Shown in pieces: positions 12,031 to 25,245 of a stretch of 64,000 nt of DNA. The notes beneath the pieces were generated by a model, which had not been told where the DNA came from, made no database searches, and saw only the letters and a program-made list of their open reading frames with translations. The stretch is taken from the NCBI RefSeq assembly GCF_036884655.1, contig NC_088357.1:8853001-8917000 (forward strand), read 5' to 3'. The DNA is from Musa acuminata AAA Group. Its lineage: Eukaryota; Streptophyta; Magnoliopsida; Zingiberales; Musaceae. A program made the position numbers and the translations under genes. Every line of letters begins with the position of its first letter. Positions within the stretch are counted from its first letter, which is position 1.

Positions 12031-15000
12031 CTAGATGATAAAGTTGTCTATCATATGGAAGATCACATCCGCACCATCTGAGTTCAACCAGTAGCTCTTG
12101 ACCTGGATTGTTAAGAATGTATAAGAATATTAAAATAAAGCAGTGAAAGATAGGATGTTGGGCGTCCGTTGTAAGATGTAAATTGTGCATCCTTGTCCGG
12201 TATCTAAATGATGATCCAAAGTGATAAATATGGATGTACTGAAAATTAGAAAACTAAAGTTGCCACATGAGGTCATGTCATGATGGGCAAAGCAAGCAAA
12301 AGTACACTCTAGTCACAGGTTAACTTTAAGCTTAGAAGTCATCGAGTGAATGCTTCAAACAAGAAACATACACAGCATCATCCGCTTAAGTATACAGAAG
12401 CAACTCTTCAGAAGGAGAAACAAAAGTACACATTAACTTGAACAATTAAATAGACAGTAATATTTCACAACTATAATGCAAAATCTCCTATAAATAAGAA
12501 AAAGATGACAAATCATAACTTGTGGAAGTAACAAGTGTGTCACTAGTCACTATAGTCTGTCAAACAAACTAGTGTCAAGTTGGAATTACAATAGTAAAAA
12601 GTTTCTGAGACTATGGTCACTACAACCAATAAATGTACATGTGACAAAAAAGATTATGATTCTCTGACATATTTTCCAAAAGTCCAATGGTTTTGTAAAT
12701 ATATAGTGAACTTGTACTCTGCTCGAATTGCTAAACTAACATAAGCAAAGTTCTTGCTTTTTTATTCAACTAGGACTACAACGATAAGTCCAAAATACAC
12801 ATTCTTGTATCAGGAAATTTAACGATTAATGATTATTTTCCAAAGCTAATGGAGAAACAAGTTTTCTAAGAATCCTTGCCTGGATTGTGTTGTGTGCTAT
12901 GTATCTTTGTCTACTTTTTTGAAAGCTTACATCGACACGCTCCCAAGATACTTGTGTAAGGCCTCTGATCATCTTTTCTGCATCAAAAGAAAAACAAAAG
13001 ATAGAAGTGCATATCAATCATAAGAATAGCAACATTTTATTACACACTGCACATCAAATAAACAATCTAGGAAGTTGCTTAACTTCGGCAAAATTTGTTT
13101 TCCGCCTTATAGCATAGGCTCGGTAACCCTTTGAAACTAAAAAAATTGATGACCACTGATTTCATAGTCATATGTCATCTAATTACTTGTTCTAAATGTC
13201 ACGAAAGATTTTTTCTTTCATGACTGTAACCAGATGATGTCAACCCTTTAAAATTGGTGCCAAATACGTAAAGTCAAGGCTGCATGAAACCAAGAAACTA
13301 AGAAACTAAAAGGACGGCTCACAGTAGGAAAGGTCCAATAAGTTGTATTTTTAGCAAATGAAACTAGAAGTGTCCTCTCAAATTCTCCAAGGTTTGATAT
13401 GAGTCTAGAAGAAGGGAATTTACAAGCTTTGATAAGATGAACAATCTTCATCTCAAAGAGACAACAAGCTAACAAAGGACAATTCCTAGGTTGGAAAAAA
13501 TTATTCGCAGTACTAGAAATTATGCTAGGTGAAAAACAGTCTAGTACCATTAAACTTTTGCCATTACCCTGGTGTGTCTGATTGGCAGCAGGCAATCATA
13601 TAGACCTTCCAACAATGGCTTGTCCTTAGAAAACAAACAAACAAGCTCAACCCAAATTTGTTGTTGTTTTAATAGAACTTCACATGTATCTGGTGAACTA
13701 TTTGGCAATCAGCTTTCTGAATACAATATCTGAAGCCAAAATCTGATGCTAAATTACATATTAGATACTAATATGTCTACAACTACCAGAGAATAGTAGA
13801 GGTATGGACTAACATATTCTCCCAATGAGCAAAGTTGGTAGCCACTTTAACCTCCACAAAAGCAGAATCTAATAGCTTATAAAGCATAATCATCATAGAA
13901 TTCAGCAATTGAAAAATAACTAAAATATCTAGATGCAGGCAGCAAATGAGAAATTTAAACAAAAATATCATACATAAACCACATGAGTGTTATTGTACCT
14001 TCCAGTTCATCTTTTATAGCCTCTGCTACTGTGGATGTTTCATTATGATTGTTTATCTTATCACCTTTATCCACAAAAACAATGTGTGGATACTTATTGT
14101 CATCTAAAAGAAGATGATGCTGAAGGGGCAGATGAATGAGAGATTTGTCAATTATAAAATAAATTAAAAATAGTTGAAAGCTCAATGTCACATATCAAGA
14201 GATTATCAGTAGTAAGTACTTTTGGTAGTTCACGTTGACGCCGTATTGATGATGTTCTCCATCCAACCATATCTTAATGAGTTAAACGGGGATACACTAA
14301 TCACAACTAAGACAAAGGAAGAAGGCAAATGGTGAAACAGGATGACAGAAGCTAATGAGCAAGAACAGGATACGATCAAAATTTGCATTGGCATATGCAA
14401 CTCGGCGCTTGAAAGAGCGCAAAGCTGATCTGCACGAGAAACCAAGAGCAAGAGCAATATGTCAGCATATATACACCTTTCAGAAAATTACTAGTCACTA
14501 AGATAGAATAAGGCAGTCAAACCGGAATTTTATATCATCACAGTCATCAACCATTTGCAGGAGAAGTGGAGGCTTTCCATCATCATTATCTGTCAGGAAT
14601 AGATGTTTTCCAGTCCTCCCAACAATAAAGTGTGCAGTTTCAGATGCCCTTCTTTCCAGAAATGGAAGTCCACAGAGAAAAGGAAGCTGAAAATTAACAG
14701 TTACATAAGATCCGATAAACTAAACAACTCCTAATTTTTTCCTGTCAAGTGATGTGCAAATCTCTTAACAACATGCAGAACATAGAAACAGAAGCGAAGC
14801 TCATTGGTTGGCACAACAGAGAGTTTCTTAAAAGATATAATTTATATAAAAAGATTATGAAGCTTTAGTGGAATAAACAATTCCAAGGGAAAAGATGGCA
14901 TCTATAATACAGTCACTGACTTAAATGTTTTCAAGGCTCTAGAAATGATGAAAGCCAGAATTTGAAAAAGCAAAAGCTTGTACTAGTATAAATTCTTGAT

Positions 15001-18000
15001 CTGCAATGCATGTTATGCTGATACTGTGATAATATCAAGCAGACAACATTGAACATTCACCATATGAATTGGATCCTTTTCATCAATTTGGAAGCATAAA
15101 AGCATAGAGGTTTATCCAATTTTTCTTAACAGGGGATATAAGTTTAATATTGTCATGATATCTGATTTTTCTTTTCAGGGGATTTTTCTATCCATCAATT
15201 CACCATATGAATGTTATCAGCATAAATGTCTTGCTTCTCTAGTTAGTATTCCTTCTCATAGTTATTTCCAAGTCACTTCATATTCCAACTTAGAAATAAT
15301 CAATGGCAGATAAGCATATATGAAATACACCAGACCTCACATATTATATAAAACTACCCTCTTTCTCAGGATTTAGGATGTCATCCCAAATATAGACAAG
15401 AATCACACAGATGCCATTAAATTTACAAGAGTAGAATACTTTTTACCTGTTTGTGCCCTCTTGAACCTAAATGGGGTGAGGCAAATGTTATGAAGTTCAT
15501 CGGTTCCAACCCAGCTATTCTACCTTCCATGCTGATGCTTTTGTCTGTGTGGCTTTCAGTGTCAAGAGATGACTCCATTGTGGTGATAGGTTCATAGAGC
15601 CTTCCTACAGCATATCTGGCTACCAAGCCACCCAAGGAGTGAGCAACAAATGAAATCTTACGAATGCCCTTTCTTCGCTTAACAACTGATAAAACCTACA
15701 ACAAGAACATCATGTGTAAACACACATTACTTATATGGAATCCACTCCCTCAAACATTTCACTGCTCGAGTATAGACCACACCATGACGATCAATGAACA
15801 GATGAACTTTGAGAACAAAGAAATAATCTCAACATAAAAGAGAAGATAAAATTTCTCATTGACAGAACTACCTCTTCAGCTAGCCTCTCGCCCATCAAAT
15901 CAACCCCATCAAATGTTAGTGTCAAAGAATTGCATTCACTGCCTGCTCAAAAAGAAAAATTTATAACACTTTTTGCTGGAAAATAAAGTAACGCAGCAAG
16001 AAAGTTGATGGCACAGCTATATAATATGCCAATCCACTAGTTTTCTCGATAGACATATAACATGACAGTACTGCATTCACGTTTACAAGTACAAGTAAAA
16101 GAAGCCACTACAGTCATATTGCAGCAACCAAAATATAAACACTAACAAAGCATTCACGTTTACAAATAACATGACAGTATTGCATTCACGTTTACAAATA
16201 CAAGTAAAAGAAGCCACTACAGTCACATTGCTGCAGCCCAAAAAAAAAACACTAACAAAGCATTCACGTTTACAAATAACATGAAAGTATTGCATTCACA
16301 TTTACAAATACAAGTAAAAGAAGCCACTACAGTCACATTGCAGCAGCCCAAAAAAAAAAACACTAACAAAGCATTCACGTTTACAAATAACATGACAGTA
16401 TTGCATTCACGTTTACAAATACAAGTAAAAGAAGCCACTACAGTCACATTGCAGCAGCCCAAAAAAAAAACACTAACAAAGCATTCTAAGCATTCAGCTT
16501 CCCGACATTCCTAGGAAAATCTTCAAGTTTTGATAATTTAGCAACATTACCATAAATAATGCTTCTTATTTTACTGGAATGTACCTTAAAACAAAACACT
16601 CAAATGTTCAAAAGATTACTAAAGAACATCGTCTTCTATGCATATCCTCCTGGGTCCAATCAAGTTTGACCAGGTCTGTCTCCTTAAGATATATCTATGC
16701 ATGTGAGCATACATGTAAATACCAATATGGATAGGATATTTACTAGGAAAGGTGAAACTCTCATCTTTTGCAATCATCAAATTCTATTGTTGATGTCCCT
16801 AATATGAAATCAACATAATTTATGTTCCATCAGGGGAGTTGGAAATGATTTCTTTGCTATAAGCTGCTATCAAGAGATAATTTCATGTTCATGCAAGCTT
16901 CTAGAGACCATTTCTTGCTCTGATCCATGACTTAAGAAAAATTCTGTAACATTCTACTGATGTCCAATAAGAACTATCAACATCCAAATAAGCTGAGCAA
17001 ATACATATGATAGTTTATTTTTGGAGAATAACCAATTGAATTGGATAGAAAACGATCTAAAGTAGAAATATTGATGACTAATAAGGAAATCATGCAAGAA
17101 GTATGTGCACTACACTTTTTGTTAAAGAAGAAATTCATCATATCTAGAGAATATTTGTGACAGAACAATTCTTGCAACATCATTATAATCATAGGAAATA
17201 AGCCAACGAGCTGGTTGAAATGAATACTGAAAAGGTATTAGGAACATGAAAGGCAGTATGAATTAAAAATATGCTGAAGTGAATTATTCTTTCACTAAGT
17301 TGTAATTCAATTAGTTAAAAGATTTTGCAATGTCATTTCAGGGCGTTGTTTTTATGTTCTACCTATCTTGGAAACATCTCCCTTTCATGCAAACCTTTTG
17401 TCGTAATGGAAGGAAAGCAGTTGGATAAAACTAAAAGAAAACTCACAGGTTACAAGTTCGTTCTGTTAACGACAAAGTTCTAATCCGTAATCTATTTATG
17501 CAATTCACAGGTTACCGATTTTGTTGACGTCTTTCCGTGATTCAGAGACTACTTGTTCTACCAATTCAAATTGTTCATGATTCAACAGCTTACTAGGAAT
17601 TCAAAACCTACAAGGAAACACACCCATGAAAAGGGGGAAAGCAGTTTGCTATGGAAACTAAGATCAAAAGAAGGCATCGGCCTCGAGAGCAAAACTCACG
17701 GTGGACAAGAACTTTATCCGGAAGTCTTCTGACAAATTGTTCTGCAGCAAACCTCCAATCTTCAGCACTACAGCCAAGCAGAAGAGAGAGAGAATCAAAT
17801 TGCTGCAAAATACACCGGGAAGACGCAGCAATCAACTCCAAGAAGAAATCGAGTTACCTCCCGACCAGTCCATTAACCATTACAACGAGGTGCTCGGGGT
17901 AACCCCCCTGCTGCGACGCCGACGCGGCGTCCCAGAGGTCCTCGCCGCCGCGGACGTACTCCGCCTCCACCTTCTTTCCCTTGGCTACGGGCTCCTTGAA

Positions 18001-18180
18001 GCAGGCTATCCACCGGAGCGAATCCGCCTTCCGAGCTTCGGTCGTCGGTTCCAGGGTGGCGGATCGTGGGCGGAACCCTAATCTCACGAAATCGACCGCC
18101 CTGGGGCAGCGGATCCAGCTGACACCGGGGATCCCCAATCGGAGCCAAGGCGTCTGGAGCATCGAGTCGGCGGCGAGCAT
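12031..18180 (-). CDS. DUF676 putative serine esterase (alpha/beta hydrolase), 10 exons
   Basis: The exon model is 18180-17858, 17767-17700, 15942-15872, 15695-15447, 14686-14523, 14429-14374, 14272-14220, 14119-13999, 12977-12880 and 12102-12031, giving 424 residues with every phase consistent. The fold markers are HLVVMVNGLVGS (beta strand and oxyanion region), the nucleophile elbow FVAHSLGG with catalytic Ser174, FASPHLG, and a conserved C-terminal block RRVAYANANFDHMVGWRTSSIRR whose histidines are candidates for the catalytic base. These match the plant DUF676 esterase family (Arabidopsis At4g25770/At5g51180 group), predicted lipase-like hydrolases of unknown substrate. The 107-codon first exon carries a basic, possibly plastid- or mitochondrion-directed extension (inference). 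Introns use GT-AG except the last, which uses GC-AG. The third exon is preceded by a 1.76-kb intron containing a minisatellite. The ATG at 18180 is the first in frame. Confidence 0.88.
16064..16490. repeat. Intronic minisatellite, ~110-bp unit, about 4 copies
   Basis: The word ACAAGTAAAAGAAGCCACTA recurs at 16091, 16200, 16310 and 16421, giving periods of 109, 110 and 111. Each unit also carries a poly-A run of 8-10 (shorter in the first) and two internal copies of CATTCACGTTTACAA. It sits in the second intron of the esterase gene. The length differences come mostly from the poly-A run. The ORFs across it (16083-16514) are repeat translations, not genes. Confidence 0.95.
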
Positions 18181-20516
18181 CCGTCGCCAAGGCGGAGGAG
18201 GGATTCCGGCGATCGCAAAAGGGATAAAAAGGAAAGAAGGGTGAAGGAGGGGGTTGGAGCGGCGTCGAGAGCGAGTGGCGAGGGAGAGAGCTGTGACGGA
18301 TGCCTAAATGGTGCGGAGTGTTCTCTCTCTCTCTTTTTTTCCCTCCTTATTTTCCACGTTTCACTTGTAATTTTTATGCTGCAACGCCCGCCGCGGCCAC
18401 GAGGGAAGCAAGCGGTAACTTCTGTTGCGCTTTTGGCGCCGTCGCGAACCGTTGAACTGCCCTTTTGCTTCGGCCGGTCGCCATTCCGAATGCTTCTGCA
18501 CGAGGCAAGCATGTTTCGCGTGGCTCCACACCCACGTCGGCGAACACGTGTACGAATGGCAGCCTGTCAATGCGGACATGAATTCTGCTGTGTCGGTCAA
18601 CGTCAACGCGTCGGGGCACGTGGATATCGACTATGAATAGGATTGAGCTGAAATCAGTCTGCCCCTCTTTGTATTGACTATCATCCTTTTTCTTTTTTTT
18701 GTTTTTTCTCTGACAAACAATCTCGACATGTGATACTTTTGGGATATGATTCTTTGCTGTCGACGAGGTTTTTCTTTGAAGATTCTGCTAGGCATTTTAG
18801 CGAGTGACTACTTAACCACCGAGCAAGAAATCCTGATGATGAGAAGAGGAGGTTTGCAAGAAGAAGAAACACCACCAAGCAAGAACGCTTAAATGGTGAG
18901 AAAAGAAGGTTTATAAGAAGAAGAAAGAAAGAAAGAAACCACCAAGCAAAAAAGAAATTTTGATGGTGAGGAAAGAAGTTCAAGAACAAAAAAAGTCTAT
19001 GTATGTTGCAGCAACTGGCATTCGGATGGATGACGGAAGCAGACAAAGGCCAAGACAAGGTAACGGGCCACAAGATCTGCATTTGAAGTCTAAGAACAAT
19101 GAGGTTGGTGTGCAGTGTGCAAACGAAGGCCAAGACAAGGGGCCACGAGATCTATCTTAAAGTCCAAGAAGAACACCAATCATGGTTATAAATCAAGTTC
19201 ATGTCAATTTACTCCAGAAAACTCAAGTTTTTGAAGTTTGTGAACCATAGTTAGAATATGTAATCCAACTCTAATTCTTCCTCATATGGATTATCTTTGT
19301 GATACCCCAATCAATCCCACATCGGAGGTGGGCGAAAACTAAATTTGACTTATAAGAGTCTGATTAATGCATTATATTAATTCCCACTTGATGGTTAGTG
19401 GTTTGAATCAAATAGAGTTATTGACTCATAAAGGTGTGATGAGTGTATTACATTAACTCCGACTTAAATATTTTGATAAGTGTATTAGATCAAACTGAGT
19501 TATTGGGCCGTTGATCGTGATAATCTTTTTAATCCATCTTCTTATATCTAACACATGTGAATATTTTTTTTACTTTTATTTTTAGTGATTTAAATTATGT
19601 TCACATCTTTTTTAACATCATGGAAAGATTCAATCATCACTAAAGATATTATATCTTTCTTCATTTTCTATATCTCTCTTGACTCCTACCTTATCTTTCC
19701 TCTTTCTTCTTGTATGGTAATGCATTATAATTCCCTCTATCTATAGCAGGCTTGAAATCAGGACTTGCATCTCAACTAAACAAAGACTTCTATCTTAACT
19801 AAACCTTTTAAATCCATCTTCTACCTTATCATTAAGTTTAATTTTCCTATCATTGTCACACAAAACCTGATGAACTCAACCACAAGTGAGTGATGATTGA
19901 TGAGGCCATGGTTTAAGAAATTGAATGGTATCAATCCACAGCTCAATTTCTCAGTACAAGAAGGTAAAGGGATATTAATCCATTCAAAATTTCTCCCACC
20001 AATTCACACAGGATATTTTTCAATTAGGAATTTGCTGTTTAGGTAGATTAGATGATTAATAAGGTCCCAAACTATGTGGATCACAAACATCCATCAGTTC
20101 TCACATGAAGAGAGATTGCCAGATTGAAATCATGTAGATGGTCGGCTGCTGTAACTTGTGGTCAAAAGTGTATGTTCTTATCTTTCATGTGTGGGTAAAA
20201 GTCCACATTGTACGCCAACGTTGAATTCAAAGAATGTAAGTAGTAATATGTAGGCATTTGGTGTGCATGACGGCATGCATGAAGAAGCTCCTCTTTCCTT
20301 TGATCTTTGCTGTATCTTTTTGGTTGCTAATCTTACTCCATGACACTCATCGTTCATAACCTTCACTCAACAATCTAAGAACAAATCAAGTGCAAAGTTT
20401 GGCGTGATGTAATGCAAGAACACTACACAAAGTAGTACTAACAAATGTACTCCCAGCAGGTATTAGAACAAGATGAAGTCCAAAGTATCAACAATATCGA
20501 TACATCAAACTACTCA
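18181..20516. other. Spacer between esterase and MYB genes
   Basis: 18181-18640 is GC-rich and forms the promoter/5' UTR side of the esterase gene. 18681-19160 is purine-rich on the plus strand, so its long ORFs are composition artefacts. 19285-19560 is a possible long-terminal-repeat relic (listed separately). The rest is non-coding. The MYB 3' flank ends at 20516. Confidence 0.5.
19285..19560. mobile_element. Possible LTR-type retroelement fragment
   Basis: It begins near GTGATACCCCAATC and carries TCCCACATCGGAGGTGGG, a word often seen near the ends of plant TRIM/LTR fragments, followed by repeated phrases such as ATTAACTCC/ATTAATTCC and GAGTTATTG. No internal coding domain, second LTR or target-site duplication could be identified. 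The call rests on this word and internal phrasing only. Confidence 0.25.
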
Positions 20517-21238
20517 TCATTGCCTCCCTTTCATGTACTCTTGAAGCATAGAATCTGCATGGATGACAGCAGTCAAGTCCCAAAGTCCGGACGAGTCCTC
20601 AGAGAAACCATTACAGTCCCACGAATCCATGATCTCTGCTTCCACATTCGTTTGGTTGTAGTCACACGATCCGTATAGCTTGCACCCGGTCGCTGGTTCT
20701 AATGGATTAGAGCTTGCGCTGGAACGATCCGTGCTCGGAGCACCGATGCTGTCCGGAGGTGAACGAAACCCTAACGTTGAGCAGTCCATTTCTTCTTGGA
20801 TGGCTGTGTTACGCATGTCGAGTTTAGCTTGGTATGCAGCCATGTCGCTCAGAGCCTGAGCTTTGTCCATGTCATCCATGTTGTGGCTCTGGAAGTTGCT
20901 CTCTCCCAGAGCATGGTAGTCAGGCCACTGTGCAGGGTTGTGGTAGAAGGAAAAGGGGTTGTGGAGACTTTGGAGATGCATGTGGAGCTGAATTCTTTCG
21001 AGGGCAGATGAAGTCACTGCTGGCGGAGGTTTGTCATTGCTTGGCTGTTGAGTAGCATGCACGCGTCGATGCTGCAATGGTTCTCTTTTCTTGCCCAGCA
21101 GTTTCTTCTTGAGCTTTGTGTTCCAGTGGTTCTTAATGTCATTGTCCGTTCTCCCTGGTAATTGAGCTGCTATTATTGACCACCTGTGCATGACAATACT
21201 TGTTAGGATAAGATATGATGGAGATTGGTTACAATGGG

Positions 21239-21276
<38 letters not shown>

Positions 21277-21840
21277 GGGGTAAGATTTACCTGCTCCCAA
21301 TGCTTATGTAGAGACTACAAATGATGAAGTCTTCCTCTTCAGAGAAGTCGCCATGTTTGATGTTAGGCCTCAGATAATTCAGCCATCTCAGCCTGCAACT
21401 CTTCCCACACCTCTTCAGCCCTGCCACAAACACCAACACTCGATCAGCTACAACTCTAATAATTTTCAGCAACGTTTATCCATATGTAGCTCCTTAATCT
21501 CAGCTCCTATTCCCCAAGACTCCTGAACGTAACCTAGTAATCTCTCTATAGAGAACATCCCTGCAAGATGTACGTTTGAACCTTCTCCTGAACCATCTTA
21601 GAAGAAGATCCAGGCAGAATCTTCTTCCGGAGTTCAACAAAGAAGAAAACACATGTATCTAAGCAGCAAATGAATGATCCGGAAGAGCTTGAATCGAGGA
21701 CTAACCGATCTTATGAGGCAACGCAATCCAGTTACCACCAGTTCCATGCTCTTCAATATAAGCCTTGAGTATCGTATCCTCCTCCGGCGACCATGGTCCC
21801 TTCTTCACGTTAGCTTTGTCGCAGCACGGAGCCCTCCCCA

Positions 21841-21841
<1 letters not shown>
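20517..21841 (-). CDS. R2R3-MYB transcription factor, subgroup 14 (RAX/MYB36 group)
   Basis: Exons 21841-21706, 21420-21291 and 21183-20517 give 310 residues. The two introns sit at the canonical R2R3-MYB positions: after IALPHKI in R2, and after YISIGSR in R3. R2 (about 14-61) and R3 (about 67-112) carry the regularly spaced Trp residues, and the start [20 protein letters not shown] is typical of subgroup 14. The run [17 protein letters not shown] after R3 also fits that subgroup (Arabidopsis MYB36/37/38/68/84/87). Members control axillary meristem initiation (RAX) or Casparian strip differentiation (MYB36); which applies here cannot be read from this sequence. The C-terminus is acidic and Ser-rich ([16 protein letters not shown] near the end), a probable activation region. 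The missing bHLH-interaction motif in R3 is expected for this subgroup. Confidence 0.93.
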
Positions 21842-21871
<30 letters not shown>

Positions 21872-21952
21872 CTATCTGTAGACAATAACCCAAACAACAG
21901 GCCTTGAGGTCCTCGTCTTAGGTGGAGAACAGCCAAGCGAGAGGAGACCGAG

Positions 21953-21960
21953 CTATATAG
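21953..21960 (-). promoter_or_regulatory. TATA box candidate of the MYB gene
   Basis: On the minus strand the sequence reads CTATATAG about 115 bases upstream of the ATG at 21841. A CT-rich leader (21842-21862) lies between, a common arrangement for plant core promoters. Confidence 0.5.
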
Positions 21961-23641
21961 GAAGACACCGGGAGAGAAAGATGGACTGATTTGATGGTGA
22001 TGCTTATTATACGACAAGGCTGCTGTTGAACTCTTGTCTAGGTTTTACTTTACTGACTGCTTTTAGCCACTCTTATAGATCTCTTTTCAATGCGTGGCCT
22101 CTCTTCCATAGGCTTAGATATCTTTTGCTGATAGAACTCTGGATATTCCAAATCTTTGTAAGATCGACAAAGTCCGTCATAGGAGCATTACACTGCTTAT
22201 TCTCTAGCAACAAATATTTGACTTGACTTGGCCTGCCATCACAGCCTAATCTCGAGAAGCAGTCATTGTGTCACGAGGTCAAAAGGAAGACCCGAAAGAC
22301 TTGGATTTCCCACCAGCTTTGATCATGGAGATACATAGTCACTGCTATGTCTCAGTTTACATACAGTGTGCATATGCATCATACACTTGTATAATGAAGA
22401 TGTACATCGATTCTACACTTGGGTCTGTTTATTCACACTACATGCACATATACCTGCACATATATGGTATCCCATTGGTTAAGAATCATTGTTGCAGGCC
22501 AGCTTTTGGTTATGATCATTGAAATGTTTTCATGTTTGATAGGCTCCCATGAAGGAAGAAATGTGTACAGGGACAACTGATTCAAGATACCCTAACCCCA
22601 CCACACAACTTTATGTGTTCACTTTCCACAGTAATAGCTTGAAATGAAGGTCAACAAAGGGACTGTCTCCCACTCACAATGATCCTCAACAACTCCTCAT
22701 AATTAGCCAATTATCCAACTATCTAGTCTAATACCGAGCATTGATTTCAAAGACTACATAGCTAATCGAAAGGATAAGACAGGCCGCCGAAGACTCCCCT
22801 CCCACCCCACAAGTCCTCAGTATTCTGGTAGCAGTAGAAATGCTGTCTCTATCTCTACGTTGGACAAGTGGATGGGGATGGTAGCAGGAGATGAACAACA
22901 AGGCAGCAAGAGAAAGCCTCGCATTGACCTCCATTTGTGCTTTTGACATTGAGGAGGGAGCAAGAAAGAGCGGTAACACCTTTCCAAAAGATAAAGTTGG
23001 ACACCCCAAAAGGCAGTCCTCACTTTGATGGTGGTAGGATTAATTATGTCAAGTGGGGAGGATTAGATGTGAGTAGGCAGCGTAAAGGGGAAGTGGATGC
23101 GGGGATTTCTCCCTTGTCTTCGCCCAGTGTTTGGAATCTGAGACAGATAACTTTGGCACGAGCAATGAGAGCTCTCGGGGCTGCAGAAGAGGCTGTGGGG
23201 ATAAGCACAAGGGAGACCAGAAGAGAGTGAACTGGAAATATGGAGGGGAATCAAGGAGATGAGGTTTGATGGACCTGATTGGCTTCTAGCATTTGAAGCA
23301 TTCAAGGGTTTCGGTGTGCACTGCTAAGGTACAAGGTAGAAACTTACACCACTCCACGTGGCAAAATAATAAGGAATTATATCCTCATCTCAGTGGATTG
23401 CGCACTTTGATAACCTTAAGTCGAGGTAGTCACATGCATTCTATTCTATTTTATTATTATTTATTTTTATTATTATTTAATGGACATGGAGAAAAATTAT
23501 AATTACGTGAATCTATTATTGTTAATTTTAGATATTTTGAATCAATGATTTAAGCTCAAGTTGCTGACTTATTTATCTCATCATCATGATAAATGATAAT
23601 ATCGATCTACTATTCGAAATGATATTGTCCGATATACATTG

Positions 23642-23645
<4 letters not shown>

Positions 23646-23702
<57 letters not shown>
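23646..23702. repeat. (TA)n microsatellite
   Basis: About 28 near-perfect TA units in an AT-rich spacer. It is a simple repeat. Confidence 0.95.
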
Positions 23703-23705
<3 letters not shown>

Positions 23706-25245
23706 AGGCACAAGTATAAAACGATAATCAATCAATGAATATAGTGAGAAATTGAGTGAAAAAATGATTATAGCGATTGATGATGTCGTAATTATATCAT
23801 GAGCTATTGCGAGTATAATGATAAACTCAAGTAGAAAAGAAATATTTATAAATATATTATATTAAGGTCCGATAAAAATGTAAGTCATAAATGAAAAAGA
23901 TTATAACACCCACGTACATCCCATGTCATATAAGAATTTGGCTACCGAAAGGTAAAACCATGTATAAGAATAAAGACAAAGCTATCGCAGAGCATAGCTT
24001 GAGCTCCAAATGAAGCCATGGTGCGTTGGTAATCCAATGTCTCTTTCCTTAGACGACTAAGAGGTGGAGTAGATTTCAAACCCTCGAGAGTGTAGGATCT
24101 TGGAAAACTTCCACCCTCAAGAAAGCACAAGTAACGTCATACACAGTGTCAAAAGCCATGCAGAAGGAAGTCAAGTAGTACTCACCACTTTGTCTAAGAC
24201 TTCTAGACCTGGAATTTGTTTCTCCCTTCCTTTCTTTGTTCTACCGATTCCAGTCAAAAGCAGCACCGATTTGTTGATATGTGTGCATGGCATATATGAA
24301 GGCTCTTAACTCCACTCGACGACTGAAAACTTTGTGGAACATTGTGCATTGCTTGTTCACGCACCATTCTTTTGTCCTTTTGGATGATTTGCCTTTAAAT
24401 TTGTTTGCAAGGAAATCCTTTAGGTTATTTGTTTTCCTTTAAATTACTAAAATAAGTAATCATTTGTGAACTATGCTTCAGAGAGAGAGAGAGAGAGATC
24501 TTTATTTGGTTCTTGGTGATGTGAACCATGTCCAAGGAATCAATCTATAGAATGACATGTTTGAAAATGGTCCTTTTATTCTTCTTTGACTACTTCAATA
24601 ATGGAGAGAGAGAGAGAGAGAGAGAGGATTAGCACCCGTAGCTATGAGGATTGCCAAGTCAATGTCAAGAATAAAAGCTTGCAAATCTCAGTCCAAAGGT
24701 CTTTAGGATCAAAGTTAAAAAGAGAATCCAATTAATTGCAAACATTTATTGTATTAGTTCAAGAAAAAAATATCACTTAAAAGAGGATATTTGGGACTTC
24801 ATCTTGACAAATAATCATCAATTAATTAGTCTCTTCCAGAAAGAAAATACAAGCAAATTGTAATAAGCACATAGGGTATGTTTGGAATTACATTTGAAAT
24901 TATATTGGCTCAACATGATCCATTAATATTAATGTTTATTATCGGATATTAATATTAATGTTTCTCCAAGAGGCCAAAAGATTCATACATTAAACTCATT
25001 CTCATTCAACAGGAATCTGATCTAATCCTTTTTATACGGTGGGGGCCACTTGAAATTATAGCTTAAAAATCTAATTTAACTGTTCCAAATGGCTAAGCAA
25101 CGTATGGCTTCTTAGTCATCTTGGGATAAGCATGCTTTATGGAGTGCATTCTTCCGTCACTATTTTCATATTGATTATATTGTTATTTTCATGATAAAAT
25201 CATTGAGTCCCACATTGTTGTTTGAGGATTACGAGAATCAAGAAC

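Larger units (their letters stand above)
21842..25245. other. Spacer between MYB and the GT31 pair
   Basis: It includes the MYB promoter, a long (TA)n tract (23646-23702) and GA tracts (24481-24498, 24604-24626). A short minus-strand ORF at 22728-22949 has a hydrophobic N-terminal segment and is discussed under findings. No recognisable gene is present. Confidence 0.5.

Noticed and set aside
16064..16490. CRISPR-like regular repeat
   Set aside because: The units are tandem with no unique spacers, within a plant intron; it is a minisatellite.
17873..18190. Alternative frame over esterase exon 1 (starting at 18190)
   Set aside because: It needs a TTG start and lacks the HLVVMVNGLVG esterase motif that the 18180 ATG frame gives, so it is an out-of-frame shadow.
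18681..19160. 150-codon minus-strand ORF and a short plus-strand ORF near the esterase promoter
   Set aside because: Purine-rich/pyrimidine-rich strand asymmetry gives open frames; the Leu/Phe/Ser-rich translation matches no family.
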